From assembly GCF_000614585.1 (NCBI RefSeq), contig NZ_BAKX01000003.1:284214-348213 (forward strand): 64,000 bases of DNA, in the 5' to 3' direction. The translations under genes and the position numbers were made by a program. Origin of the DNA: Porphyromonas gingivicanis JCM 15907. GTDB lineage: Bacteria > Bacteroidota > Bacteroidia > Bacteroidales > Porphyromonadaceae. Every line of letters starts with the position of its first letter. Within the stretch, counting starts at the first letter, position 1. The notes beneath the pieces are model-generated. The model did no database searches, was not told the DNA's origin, and was given only the letters and a program-made list of their open reading frames with translations. Of this stretch, positions 1-8,810 are shown in pieces.

Positions 1-422
1 TTTAGAGCCAAAGCCAAGTTATAACGAGTTTCATCGTCCATCGGGTTGAGTCGGAGCGACTGTTTGAAGCTCTCCACGGCAGGGGCATATTGCTTTAGTT
101 TGAGCTGAGCATTACCGATGTTGTGAAAGAGTTGAGAGGCCTCTTCTTGGCTTTCTATGCTCTCGGGGGCGATGTTGCCATATACCTCCAAGGCATCTTT
201 GTATTTGCCCTGCTCATATAGTGCATTCCCCAAGCCGTATCGGGCTGCGACTTCTGTAGAGTCTTGCATAAGGGCTTTGCGAAAAAGGCTCTCTGCGTGT
301 GCATACTCTTTCCTCTCGATAGCTTTATTCCCCTTTTTGAGGAGGATGCGAGAGGTCCCTTGAGCTGCGAGACCCAAAGGAAGTAGCAGAAGGATAGCAA
401 TGAAGTAACTTTTGATAGACAT
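1..422 (-). CDS. batC: BatC, TPR protein of the Bat operon (3' end cut by window edge)
   Basis: The reverse strand encodes a protein starting MSIKSYFIAILLLLPLGLAA, a typical signal peptide. TPR-like helices follow, with phrases such as AESLFRKAL, YGLGNALYEQGKYKDAL and FHNIGNAQLKLKQYAPAVES. About 140 residues are visible and the C-terminus lies outside the window. The start codon overlaps the batB stop in a TAATG junction, so the two genes are translationally coupled. In Bacteroides the Bat proteins form a periplasmic/inner-membrane complex linked to oxygen tolerance. The family call rests on the TPR pattern and the position after batB. Confidence 0.85.
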   Translation of the reverse strand, partial: MSIKSYFIAILLLLPLGLAAQGTSRILLKKGNKAIERKEYAHAESLFRKALMQDSTEVAARYGLGNALYEQGKYKDALEVYGNIAPESIESQEEASQLFHNIGNAQLKLKQYAPAVESFKQSLRLNPMDDETRYNLALAL

Positions 423-1438
423 TAGTTAAAGAGCTTAATCCGAGCGAAGAAATGATTCTTTCGAGGCAATACTACCTCCATAATGATAAGGAAGAGGATA
501 GCAGAGAAAGCAAACCAGCCAAAGAGTTCGTGCTTATTCTCTGCATAATTGGTAACGACAGCTTGGGGGAGTTTCTTTAGCTCATCGTTAAGCTTTGAAG
601 CGAGTGTCGAAGAATTGGTCCCTTGAATAAACGCACCACCCCCTATAGTGGCCAATTGTTGACACACCTCCGTATTGACACGAGTAATGACTTTTTCCCC
701 ATTTTCATCCAACATATACTCTCCCTCTTTCGATAGGGGTATTGCTGCCCCTTGCTCAGAACCGATGGAAGATATATATATTTTAATTCCTTGCTCTCGT
801 GCTTTTTGTGCCATTTCGAGAGCATTGGTATCGTGAGTTTCACCATCGGTGAAGATTATAATAGCCTTACCAACATCCTTTCGAGAAGAGAAGGAGGGGA
901 TAGCCATATCTATCGCTGTACCTATGGCACTACCTTGATTGGATATCATCTGTGGGTCTGCCTCTTGGATAAAGGTCTTTACCATGTTCAAATCTGAGGT
1001 AATGGGAAGTTGCGTATGCGCCGAGCCTGCGAAGACTATGATGCCAATCTTGCTTTTATGCAATTTTTCAACCAATTTTATACTACTTATCTTAGCAAAA
1101 GAGAGGCGGTTAGGCGAGAAGTCTTCTGCCAACATCGAGTTGGAAATATCCAAAGCAATAATGGCTTCGATACCCTTTTCTTCTGTAGGTTTATCACTCT
1201 TCTGAATTTGTTGCGGACGCGCCAACATTATAACGATAGAAGTTACAGATAGTAGTAGTAAAAAATGGTGTACCCAACGTCGCTTATGAGAGGCATCAGG
1301 TTGCAAAAGTCTCCAAAAGGCATTTTCTGCGAAGAGCTTTTGTTGTTTTTTGCGTACATAGCTCTCCACAATCCCAAGTCCTAAGATGGGGATAAAAAGT
1401 AACAAAAGCCATAGGTATTGAGGAGAGGCAAAGTACAT
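422..1438 (-). CDS. batB: BatB, membrane-anchored von Willebrand factor A protein
   Basis: This 338-residue protein has two N-terminal membrane segments (about residues 8-25 and 58-74) and a VWA domain. The MIDAS motif DISNS lies at about residues 97-101, and a further MIDAS Thr/Asp region appears in FTDGETHDT. A last membrane helix lies near residues 308-327. The paired-helix plus VWA layout is that of BatA/BatB. It starts 12 bp after batA and overlaps batC, so it is in the middle of the operon. The family is associated with aerotolerance in Bacteroides, and the metal-binding VWA domain probably mediates protein interactions at the membrane. BatA is the obvious paralogue; the order batA-batB-batC supports calling this one BatB. 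Confidence 0.9.
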   Translation of the reverse strand: MYFASPQYLWLLLLFIPILGLGIVESYVRKKQQKLFAENAFWRLLQPDASHKRRWVHHFLLLLSVTSIVIMLARPQQIQKSDKPTEEKGIEAIIALDISNSMLAEDFSPNRLSFAKISSIKLVEKLHKSKIGIIVFAGSAHTQLPITSDLNMVKTFIQEADPQMISNQGSAIGTAIDMAIPSFSSRKDVGKAIIIFTDGETHDTNALEMAQKAREQGIKIYISSIGSEQGAAIPLSKEGEYMLDENGEKVITRVNTEVCQQLATIGGGAFIQGTNSSTLASKLNDELKKLPQAVVTNYAENKHELFGWFAFSAILFLIIMEVVLPRKNHFFARIKLFN

Positions 1439-1450
1439 ACGCTACAAAGA

Positions 1451-2428
1451 TTAGGGTTGTATTCTCAATAAGGTGTTGCGCAAAACGAAAGAAAGTATAA
1501 GTGTTATGAGTGCCAGTATGCCCCATATTTGGTATAACTCTTCGTATGCCGTAAAGCTCTTAGTCATCAATCGACTCTTTTCGAGGCGGTCTATCTCGTC
1601 ATAAATCTTTTCAAGGCTTTCGTTGTCTTGCGCTCTAAAGAAGTTTCCCCCTGTGGTTTCGGCAATTTCCTTGAGAGAGTTTTCGTCAATATCTACTTTC
1701 ACATAGTCGGTAACAGTGCCGAAGTTAGTTTGACGAGGGTAGGGAGCTTCACCTCGTGTACCTACCGCTACAGTATATATACGTATCCCCAATGTTTGGG
1801 CTATAGATGCTGCCATATAGGGAGTAATGCCTCCACGATTGTTGGTGCCATCGGTTAGCAGTACTATAATTTTACTTTTGGTGGGGCTTGCCTTAAGACG
1901 ATTGCAGGCGGTCGATATACCTAAGCCAATGGCAGTACCATCCTCCAGCACTCCCATCTGAACGTTTTCGAGCCTTTTCAATAATGTGGCATGGTCTGTA
2001 GTGAGGGGGCATTGGGTAAAACTCTCTCCTGCAAAGACTACCAAGCCTATATTGTCATTAGGGCGATTGGCTATGAATTTCTTGGCAACCTCTATTGCTG
2101 CCGTGAAGCGGTTAGGCTCTAAATCCATAGCAAGCATACTGCCCGAAGCATCGATAGAGAGAATGATGTCGATGCCTTCAATAGTATCTTTCTGCCAATT
2201 ACTCGTATTTTGAGGGCGAGCAAATGCAATGATAAGAAAGCTCAAAGCAAGCATATTGAGCGCAAAGGGTAAATGGCGTAGTGCCGTGATAAAGCCCCCT
2301 CGCTCCAATCGGTAACAGGCAGAAAGTCGGAGACTTGCGTACCGCTTCTTATGAGAGAGTACATAAAAGAGGGTGAAGATAGGTACTAAAAGCAGTAGCC
2401 AAAGGAGGTGGGGGTATAGAAAGCTCAT
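1451..2428 (-). CDS. batA: BatA, membrane-anchored von Willebrand factor A protein
   Basis: This 325-residue protein has N-terminal membrane helices (about residues 7-24 and 52-70) and a complete VWA MIDAS: DASGS at residues 93-97, a TQCPLTTD loop and LLTDGTNNRGG. A C-terminal membrane helix sits around residues 300-318. It is the sister of BatB and is encoded just upstream. Its start overlaps the end of the preceding frameshifted BatD-like gene by four bases, indicating coupled translation. The likely role is in the inner-membrane Bat complex activated by the MoxR ATPase; the role comes from the family, while domain and topology are visible here. Confidence 0.9.
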   Translation of the reverse strand: MSFLYPHLLWLLLLVPIFTLFYVLSHKKRYASLRLSACYRLERGGFITALRHLPFALNMLALSFLIIAFARPQNTSNWQKDTIEGIDIILSIDASGSMLAMDLEPNRFTAAIEVAKKFIANRPNDNIGLVVFAGESFTQCPLTTDHATLLKRLENVQMGVLEDGTAIGLGISTACNRLKASPTKSKIIVLLTDGTNNRGGITPYMAASIAQTLGIRIYTVAVGTRGEAPYPRQTNFGTVTDYVKVDIDENSLKEIAETTGGNFFRAQDNESLEKIYDEIDRLEKSRLMTKSFTAYEELYQIWGILALITLILSFVLRNTLLRIQP

Positions 2429-3401
2429 ACCTTCGTCCTCCCTTCTTTTACTTCTTGCTTTGCTTGCACCTCTCTGTTATAGAGTGCATGAACAAAGCGC
2501 AACACATTTTCGTAGTCCTCATCACACTCGGAGATCTGAATAGCTTCGTTGGCGAACTTACCCAAATCGCTATGCTCCATAAACTGATATAGTTTAAACT
2601 CTTGTAGCCAAGGTATGTAGTCCCTTTCTTCAAGAGCTTTGATAAGCTGTCGAGAAGTCATTTCCAAAGAATTGATGTGTAATAAATTCCATAGAAATGA
2701 GCGCAAAAGCATATTCAACTCGGTATAATAGCTCTCTACAAGCCTTTTTCAGGGAGCTGTCGCGTTCGGAGCTCCTCCATCTTGAGACAGAAAAGTTCTA
2801 TAATCGAAATGGGGGGTGGAGTTACGTTTTTCGCTCTATGTTTGTGGCGATTGTAGAAGTGACGGCATAGGAAAAAGCCGATTATAGCGAGCAGGGCTAT
2901 TCCAAAGCCTATTAGCCAATAGCGAAGCAATATCCACCAATCATACAGCTTATAGTTCCTTTTCCATATGCTCTTTAACCCAAAAAACTCGTCAGGGTGT
3001 TCCATATCAACCTCGGGCAGGTTCACTTTCAGGTACAAGGGCTGAGAATAAACTTCTTGCTCTCCTACTCGTACTCCAAAAGCGGGTAGGGTAACTAAGG
3101 TCGAGTCGAAAGAGGTGAGCACCATCTCTGCCGACAATTCTTTGAGTGTTCCCTCCAAATGCACTGTATCTGTAACCCTAAACGAAAGAGCCTCCGCTCT
3201 GTGAATAGCTGTATCGGGAGGGATGATAAGAAAGGTATTGTCAATATCGTTGGTACGTATCTTTAAGCGCACCAAAGCCTGTTCTCCTATTTGAATCTCT
3301 CCTGGCTCTATACGAGTAGTTATCCCTATGTTTTGCCCCCAAGAGACATAGGAAATGAGGAGGAGAACTACGGAAACTATCAGTCGGAGGTATCGAGCCA
3401 T
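2425..3401 (-). CDS. BatD-like membrane protein of the Bat operon (one frameshift)
   Basis: Two reading frames together encode one protein of about 325 residues. The N-terminal part (2736..3401) has a signal peptide ending YVSWGQ, a beta-rich domain and a membrane helix (LIGFGIALLAIIGFFLC). The C-terminal part (2425..2735) continues as VESYYTELNMLLRSFL and ALEMTS-like text (HINSLEMTSRQLIKALEE), typical of the Bacteroidetes protein found between DUF58 and batA. The break lies in an A5 run (on the coding strand; 2745-2749). A sixth A restores PEKRLVESYYTEL. The spacing within the operon is tight on both sides. I treat the gene as intact in the organism; a true mutation cannot be excluded. Confidence 0.75.
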
Positions 3402-3406
3402 AAAGA

Positions 3407-4288
3407 TTAACGATGTGAAAATATTTTGAGAAGAGCCTTGACAAAATCCTCGCCTGTAGAGACCTCAGCGTAGGTTATTCCGTAGAGTTTCATCGCATTA
3501 CGACGCTCTTCGCGTGCTTTAAGGAATTTCTCTTCATAGGTAGCTCTTACCTTACGAGAGGAGGTATTGACCCAAAACTTCTCGCCCGTCTCGGTATCTC
3601 TAAACTGTACCAAGCCCATTGAGGGGAGCGTTTGTTCCCTTCGATCCGATACCACTACTGCTATAAGGTCATGCCTGCGAGCTGTTAGGCGTAATTCGTT
3701 GCGGTAGTACTCGCTATCTCCATCGGTCATAAAGTCGCTTATGAGAAAGGTGGTAGCTCTCTTTTTGAGCAACTTATTGAGCACCGATAGAGCCTCTTCT
3801 ATCTTTGTAGTAGTCCCCACGGGGGTAAAGTGCAGTATCTCTCGGATGATGTAGAGGATATGCTTCTTACCTTTCCCAGGAGGGATGTATTTTTCTACCG
3901 TGTCTGTAAAGAGTAAGACCCCCACTTTATCGTTGTTTTCAATGGCAGAGAATGCCAGTGTAGCAGCAATCTCGGCTACTAACTCCTTTTTGGTCTCTCC
4001 GATAGTCCCGAAGCCGATACTCCCAGACATATCTATGGCGAGCATCACAGTCAATTCTCTTTCCTCCTCGAAAACCTTGATATAGGGGGCATTGTGCCGT
4101 GCTGTTACGTGCCAGTCAATATCTCTAATATCGTCACCTACGGCATACCCACGTACTTCGCTGAAAGTCATCCCCTTACCTTTGAAAGCGGTATGATACT
4201 CTCCAGCAAAGAGTTCTTGGCTCAGTCCTCGGGCTTTTATCTCTATGCGCCGTACCTGATGGAGTATGTCACTCGTATTTAGTGGCAT
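3407..4288 (-). CDS. DUF58 domain protein of the MoxR/Bat operon
   Basis: This 293-residue protein has the DUF58 signature GDDIRDIDWHVTARHN (about residues 51-66), followed by a VWA-like segment with DMSGS at residues 86-90 and FLISDFMTDGD later. DUF58 proteins are cytoplasmic or membrane-associated partners of MoxR AAA+ ATPases. It lies between moxR (34 bp upstream) and the BatD-like gene (5 bp downstream), so it belongs to this operon. No transmembrane segment is evident, which is common for the short DUF58 form. The biochemical function of the family remains uncertain. Confidence 0.9.
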   Translation of the reverse strand: MPLNTSDILHQVRRIEIKARGLSQELFAGEYHTAFKGKGMTFSEVRGYAVGDDIRDIDWHVTARHNAPYIKVFEEERELTVMLAIDMSGSIGFGTIGETKKELVAEIAATLAFSAIENNDKVGVLLFTDTVEKYIPPGKGKKHILYIIREILHFTPVGTTTKIEEALSVLNKLLKKRATTFLISDFMTDGDSEYYRNELRLTARRHDLIAVVVSDRREQTLPSMGLVQFRDTETGEKFWVNTSSRKVRATYEEKFLKAREERRNAMKLYGITYAEVSTGEDFVKALLKIFSHR

Positions 4289-4321
4289 CGAATTGGAATG
4301 ATTTTAGAAAATAGGTTACTC

Positions 4322-5317
4322 TTAAGGCACTAATACCTTATTGAGGATTTCGGTAATAATCTGATCGGAGGTTAAATCGTTAGCCTCTGCCTCGTAACTT
4401 AGACCGATGCGATGGCGTAGTACATCGTAGCATACGGCTCGAATATCTTCGGGTAACACATACCCTCTACCCTCAATAAAGGCATAGGCACGGGCTGCTA
4501 AAGTCAAATTGATAGAAGCTCTTGGTGAAGCTCCGCTTTGAATCATCGGTTTCAGATGCTCTAACCCGACCTGTTCGGGGTATCTCGTTGCAAAAACAAT
4601 ATCTACAGCATACTGCAAAATCTTCTTGTCTACATAGATTTTTTGTACCGTTCTTCGGGCTTTCTCTATCTCTTCGACCGAAGTTACAGGCGTAGGTTTG
4701 GGCAAAGTTCCCTGCATATTGAGGGAAATAATATCACACTCTTCCTCTTTGGAGGGATAACCTATGCAGACTTTGAGCATAAAACGGTCTACCTGAGCCT
4801 CAGGGAGAGGATAAGTCCCCTCCTGTTCGATGGGGTTTTGGGTTGCCATCACCAAGAAGGGAGAGGGGAGGGTATAGGTCGTGTCTCCAATCGTTACTTG
4901 ATGCTCTTGCATAGCTTCGAGTAGGGCACTCTGCACCTTAGCGGGAGCTCGGTTTATTTCGTCCGCCAGAATGAAATGAGCAAAAATAGGTCCTTTCTTA
5001 ACCTCAAACTCCTCTTTCTTGAGACTATATATGAGTGTACCAATAACATCGGCAGGGAGCAAGTCGGGGGTAAACTGTATGCGACTATAATCCGACTCAA
5101 TAAGTTGCGAAAGCGTTTTGATGGCAAGAGTTTTGGCAAGCCCCGGTACTCCCTCCAGAAGGATGTGTCCATCTGCCAGTAACCCAATCAATAAAGAGCG
5201 AACTAAATGCTCCTGACCTATAATAGAATGCTTCATGCCAGAGAGTATTTTTTGAACAAATTGACTCTCTCGAGCAATCTCGGCATTGAGTTGTTGAAGG
5301 TCTTTATGTAGTTCCAT
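4322..5317 (-). CDS. moxR: MoxR-family AAA+ ATPase
   Basis: This 331-residue protein shows the MoxR pattern: Walker A GVPGLAKT (residues 56-63), Walker B LADEINRAP (about 117-125), the ATQNPIEQEGTYPLPEAQVDRF sensor region, and a C-terminal lid with GASPRASINL. MoxR ATPases act as chaperone-like activators of VWA proteins, here DUF58, BatA and BatB. It is the first gene of the operon. A -7 box TACTTTTG lies 30 bp upstream and a 22-nt repeat array lies further upstream. Confidence 0.93.
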   Translation of the reverse strand: MELHKDLQQLNAEIARESQFVQKILSGMKHSIIGQEHLVRSLLIGLLADGHILLEGVPGLAKTLAIKTLSQLIESDYSRIQFTPDLLPADVIGTLIYSLKKEEFEVKKGPIFAHFILADEINRAPAKVQSALLEAMQEHQVTIGDTTYTLPSPFLVMATQNPIEQEGTYPLPEAQVDRFMLKVCIGYPSKEEECDIISLNMQGTLPKPTPVTSVEEIEKARRTVQKIYVDKKILQYAVDIVFATRYPEQVGLEHLKPMIQSGASPRASINLTLAARAYAFIEGRGYVLPEDIRAVCYDVLRHRIGLSYEAEANDLTSDQIITEILNKVLVP

Positions 5318-5346
5318 TATCTTCTAAATTCTTCTTCTACTTCTCA

Positions 5347-5354
5347 CAAAAGTA
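5347..5354 (-). promoter_or_regulatory. -7 box of the moxR/bat operon promoter
   Basis: Read on the minus strand this is TACTTTTG, matching the Bacteroidetes -7 consensus TAnnTTTG, 30 bp upstream of the moxR start. I see no convincing -33 TTTG at the usual 19-21 bp spacing, so the call rests on one element and its position. Confidence 0.5.
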
Positions 5355-5433
5355 CGAATAATCGCCGATTGATTTCATAGACCTACAAGTTATTCATTTG
5401 AGAAGCCCTACAAACGCCTCTTTGACCCTCCAT

Positions 5434-5521
5434 AAAAGGGTTAATGGTTCGGGGCAAAAGGGTTATACCTTTCGAGAGTTTGCACGGAAGGTTTCGAGAG
5501 TTTACTCGGATGGGTAGAACT
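5434..5521. repeat. Degenerate 22-nt phased repeat array 1
   Basis: Units start at 5434, 5456, 5478 and 5500. The first two share AAAAGGGTTA. The last two share TTCGAGAGTTT in the same register (5471 and 5493). The period is exactly 22 nt. The array lies about 80 bp upstream of the moxR -7 box. It fills most of the gene-free stretch between the symporter and moxR, which otherwise holds only a terminator. The same kind of array occurs at 15.4, 35.5 and 45.1 kb. An apparent small ORF here comes from the repeat and is not a gene. Confidence 0.7.
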
Positions 5522-5578
5522 AAGGTGATTAAAGGGGAAAAAAGAGAGGCTTCTGCAACGGGACACTCCCCAAGAGTA

Positions 5579-5620
5579 TCAAAAAAAGAGAAGCAACCTT
5601 ATCGGGCTACTTCTCTTTTA
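5579..5620 (-). terminator. Intrinsic terminator downstream of the thiamine operon
   Basis: An inverted repeat AAAAGAGAAG (5583..5592) and CTTCTCTTTT (5609..5618) has a T-run on its 3' side when read on the minus strand, since the plus strand has a run of A's at 5580-5586. It lies about 70 bp past the symporter stop, so it probably ends the thi operon transcript. Confidence 0.55.
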
Positions 5621-5690
5621 TTCTTGTAAAGAGTGTTAGGGAGGAAACTTTCCCTCCAAATACTACTTTTATACTTTATCAGAGTGCTTT

Positions 5691-6851
5691 TTACAGCTTG
5701 ACTAACTTATTTACAATTAGAGCAATAGCGCCATCTCCTGTTACATTGCAAGCTGTTCCAAAGCTATCCATAGCGATATAGAGCGCAATCATTAGAGCTT
5801 GGGAACTTTCGTCAAAGCCTAAGATGGAACTTAATATACCCAAGCAAGCCATAATAGCTCCCCCAGGCACTCCCGGAGCTGCTACCATGGTTATACCTAA
5901 CATTAGTATAAAACCAACGAATTGCAGTGTGTCTATCGGCATTCCCAACATCATCATAAGTGCCACCGCACAGGAAACAATCTTTAGGGTACTGCCCGAT
6001 AGGTGGATAGTAGCACAAAGAGGGACAACAAAGCCTGCGACATGAGGAGCTACTCCATTGCGTTGTGTCTGCTCTAAAGTAACAGGGATAGTAGCAGCCG
6101 ACGATTGCGTTCCTAAAGCAGTGAAATAGGCAGGAAGCATAGTCCAAAGTAGACGGAACGGATTGCGGCGAGCAATAAGCCCTGCAATGGTATATTGTAG
6201 TACCAATAGCCCAATGTGCAGCAGGAAAATCACACCGATTATCTTGATGAATACCATCATTATGCTCCAAGCCTTTCCCGTAAAAGTCATTTCCAAAAAG
6301 ATACCGAATATATATATCGGTAAGGCGGGAATAATAACGGAAGTAATAACCTTAGTAATGATTTGCTCAAAATCTTCACAGCTCTTTTTGAGTGCATTAG
6401 AAGTCAGGGATGCCATACCTAAGCCTAAAAGAAATGCCAAAACTAAGGCTGTCATAACGTTAAGTAAAGGCGGTATTTTTATGGAAAAATAGGGTAGCGG
6501 TGTAATGCTACTCTCCGTAATACTTTGTAGAGATTGACTCGTATCTATCAGAGAGGGAAAGGTAAATATACTGGTAATGTATGCCAAGCCTCCAGAGAAA
6601 ATAGTTGCACCGTAGGCTATCGCGACTGTAATAAAGAGCATTCTTCCTGCTCCCTTGCCAATACCTGCAATAGCTACACTAACGAGTCCAAGTATAATAA
6701 GAGGAATACAGAAACTCAGAAACTCGCCAAAAAGCCCATTAAAAGTGGTAAAGATACGCACCACAGATAGGGGAAGAAACTGTCCGAAGAGTACCCCTAA
6801 GACAATAGCAATAATGATACGAGGCAATAAGCCTATGCGAAAACTTTTCAT
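5691..6851 (-). CDS. DAACS-family dicarboxylate/amino acid:cation symporter
   Basis: This 386-residue hydrophobic protein has about eight or more membrane helices and the family motifs: a serine-rich hairpin GTQSSAATIPVTLEQ, VVPLCATIHLSGS and a closing MDSFGTACNVTGDGAIALIV segment. These match the glutamate/dicarboxylate:cation symporter fold. It would import an anionic substrate with Na+ or H+. It starts 14 bp after thiH, so it should be co-transcribed under the TPP riboswitch. That makes a substrate linked to thiamine synthesis possible, but the family is not a known thiamine carrier and the substrate is not visible in the sequence. Confidence 0.85.
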   Translation of the reverse strand: MKSFRIGLLPRIIIAIVLGVLFGQFLPLSVVRIFTTFNGLFGEFLSFCIPLIILGLVSVAIAGIGKGAGRMLFITVAIAYGATIFSGGLAYITSIFTFPSLIDTSQSLQSITESSITPLPYFSIKIPPLLNVMTALVLAFLLGLGMASLTSNALKKSCEDFEQIITKVITSVIIPALPIYIFGIFLEMTFTGKAWSIMMVFIKIIGVIFLLHIGLLVLQYTIAGLIARRNPFRLLWTMLPAYFTALGTQSSAATIPVTLEQTQRNGVAPHVAGFVVPLCATIHLSGSTLKIVSCAVALMMMLGMPIDTLQFVGFILMLGITMVAAPGVPGGAIMACLGILSSILGFDESSQALMIALYIAMDSFGTACNVTGDGAIALIVNKLVKL

Positions 6852-6865
6852 CTATCTTTTTTCTA

Positions 6866-7975
6866 TTATAACCATTCGTCCCAATCTTTCCAAACAGGTT
6901 CGTAGCCTTGTGCTCGTACGGCTGCTGCCATCTCTTCGACCGAACGGGAATCATTAATTTCGAACTGCTCTAACTCTTTGTGCTTTGTAGCATATCCTCC
7001 TGGCTCGGTACTCGAAGCAGCACTCATAGTCGTTACACCAATGCGCATAGCCATATCTCTAAAGGATGCACTTTCTCGAGTAGAGAGCGAAATATCCACC
7101 TCGGGATCGAAGAGGCGATAGGCACAGATGAGTTGAGCCATTTGTCGGTCGTTGATGGGATCGGTAGGCATAAAGCTCCCAACATGAGGACGTAGGCGAG
7201 GTAGAGAAATAGAGTATTTGGTTTTCCAATGGGTACGCTCAAGGTAATGCAGATGAAGAGCTGTAAAGAAAGAGTCAGTTCTCCAATTTTGCAATCCGAG
7301 CAAAGCACCTATTCCTATCTTTTGTATCCCTGCGGTTCCGCAACGGTCAGGCGTTTCCAATCGATAGCGAAAGTTTGCTTTCTCGCCCCGGGGGTGAAAC
7401 TCTGGATAGGTTTTCTCATTGTAAGTCTCTTGATACACACATACATAACTAATACCTGCCTCGTACATTCGTCTATACTCTTCGGTGGTTAGAGGTTGTA
7501 CTTCAAGAGATATTTGTGCAAAGTGAGGACGTACAGCTCTTATGACCTCTTCGTAATAAGCTGCATCTGTTAGCTTAGGTGCCTCGCCAGATACCAATAA
7601 TAGATGGCGAAAGCCCCATTTCTTTAGAACAGCTATCTCTTCTAAAATCTGAGGAATGTCAAGTTTTACGCGATGTATCTGATTATGACAACTAAACCCA
7701 CAATAAACACAGGAGTTGGTACAGTAATTCGAGACATAAAGTGGCACATACATCTGTATAGTACGCCCATAACGTTTGATGGTCAGTTGTTCTGCTTTAG
7801 TTGCCATCTCTCGAAGAAATGGCTCAGCAGCAGGTGAGATGAGTGCTTTGAAGTCTTCCAAATTGCATCTTTCCTTTTGAAGCGCTCTCTGTACATCCGA
7901 GGCAGTCTTTTTGAAGATAGACCCCTCTACGGCATCCCAGTCGTACTTTTTAAGTTCGTCGTAAAACGTGGTCAT
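6866..7975 (-). CDS. thiH: ThiH, 2-iminoacetate synthase (radical SAM)
   Basis: This 369-residue protein contains the radical-SAM cysteine cluster at about C85, C89 and C92 (NYCTNSCVYCGF), characteristic of ThiH. It cleaves tyrosine to dehydroglycine for thiazole assembly and passes it to ThiG. Other family features are LLLVSGEAPK and QVYQETYNEKTY-like text (VCVYQETYNEKTYPEFHPRG). It follows thiG by 39 bp. An anaerobic-type ThiH rather than the oxidase ThiO fits an anaerobic Bacteroidales host. The length is normal and the frame intact. Confidence 0.95.
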   Translation of the reverse strand: MTTFYDELKKYDWDAVEGSIFKKTASDVQRALQKERCNLEDFKALISPAAEPFLREMATKAEQLTIKRYGRTIQMYVPLYVSNYCTNSCVYCGFSCHNQIHRVKLDIPQILEEIAVLKKWGFRHLLLVSGEAPKLTDAAYYEEVIRAVRPHFAQISLEVQPLTTEEYRRMYEAGISYVCVYQETYNEKTYPEFHPRGEKANFRYRLETPDRCGTAGIQKIGIGALLGLQNWRTDSFFTALHLHYLERTHWKTKYSISLPRLRPHVGSFMPTDPINDRQMAQLICAYRLFDPEVDISLSTRESASFRDMAMRIGVTTMSAASSTEPGGYATKHKELEQFEINDSRSVEEMAAAVRAQGYEPVWKDWDEWL

Positions 7976-8014
7976 TGTATCAGAATAGTTGTTGTTGAGT
8001 TGTGCATTAAGTGA

Positions 8015-8785
8015 TTACATACCAAAAAAGGTATCTATAGGCGATGTAGCAGAGGCAGATTGCCCCATAGAGGGTAAACCAGCTTCATAAGCTCTGCGAC
8101 CTGCTATGACTGCTTCCTTAAAAGCTCGAGCCATCTCTACAGGATCTCCAGCAGCTGCTATGGCAGTATTGACCAAAACAGCGTCTGCTCCCATCTCCAT
8201 TGCCTCTGCTGCATGAGAGGGAGCCCCCAAGCCCGCATCGATAACCACAGGCACGCGACTCTGCTCGATGATTATCTGTAATAAGTCTTTGGTTTTAAGT
8301 CCTTTGTTTGTACCAATAGGAGCTCCCAAGGGCATTACGGCTGCTGCGCCAGCATCTTCGAGGTATTTACAAAGTATAGGGTCTGCCTGAATGTAGGGCA
8401 TCACTATAAATCCCTCTTTTGCCAATACTTCAGTAGCCTTCAGAGTTTCAAAAGGGTCGGGCAGAAGATACTTGGGGTCGGGATGAATTTCTACTTTTAC
8501 AATCTTAGAACCGAAAGCCTCATATGCTAAACGAGAGGCAAATATAGCCTCCTCGGCATTGTGGGTACCCGAGGTGTTGGGCATGAGTTTTACTCCAGAT
8601 TGAGTTATGGAAGCGATGAGTTTATCGTGTTCATTGTTCATCTCGACTCTTTTGAGAGCTACTGTTACCAACTCGCTTTCGGAAGCAAGGATAGCGTTAT
8701 ACATTAAATCATTGGATGCAAACTTGCCCGTACCTAAAAAAAGACGAGAAGTAAATTTCTCTCCCGATAAAATAAGAGGTTGCAT
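8015..8785 (-). CDS. thiG: ThiG, thiazole synthase
   Basis: This 256-residue TIM-barrel enzyme condenses deoxyxylulose 5-phosphate, ThiS thiocarboxylate and dehydroglycine to the thiazole phosphate. Visible family features are FLGTGKF, the VTVALKRVE segment, the [15 protein letters not shown] region with the Schiff-base lysine area, and the phosphate-binding [29 protein letters not shown]. It sits between the ThiE fusion and thiH. The frame is intact and the length is normal. Confidence 0.95.
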   Translation of the reverse strand: MQPLILSGEKFTSRLFLGTGKFASNDLMYNAILASESELVTVALKRVEMNNEHDKLIASITQSGVKLMPNTSGTHNAEEAIFASRLAYEAFGSKIVKVEIHPDPKYLLPDPFETLKATEVLAKEGFIVMPYIQADPILCKYLEDAGAAAVMPLGAPIGTNKGLKTKDLLQIIIEQSRVPVVIDAGLGAPSHAAEAMEMGADAVLVNTAIAAAGDPVEMARAFKEAVIAGRRAYEAGLPSMGQSASATSPIDTFFGM

Positions 8786-8810
8786 AGTATAGTTTGTTTA
8801 ATGGGTCTTT

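Noticed and set aside
5444..5629. A 61-codon plus-strand ORF between symporter and moxR
   Set aside because: It is made of the 22-nt repeat array and a terminator hairpin, with low-complexity basic text and no family resemblance.
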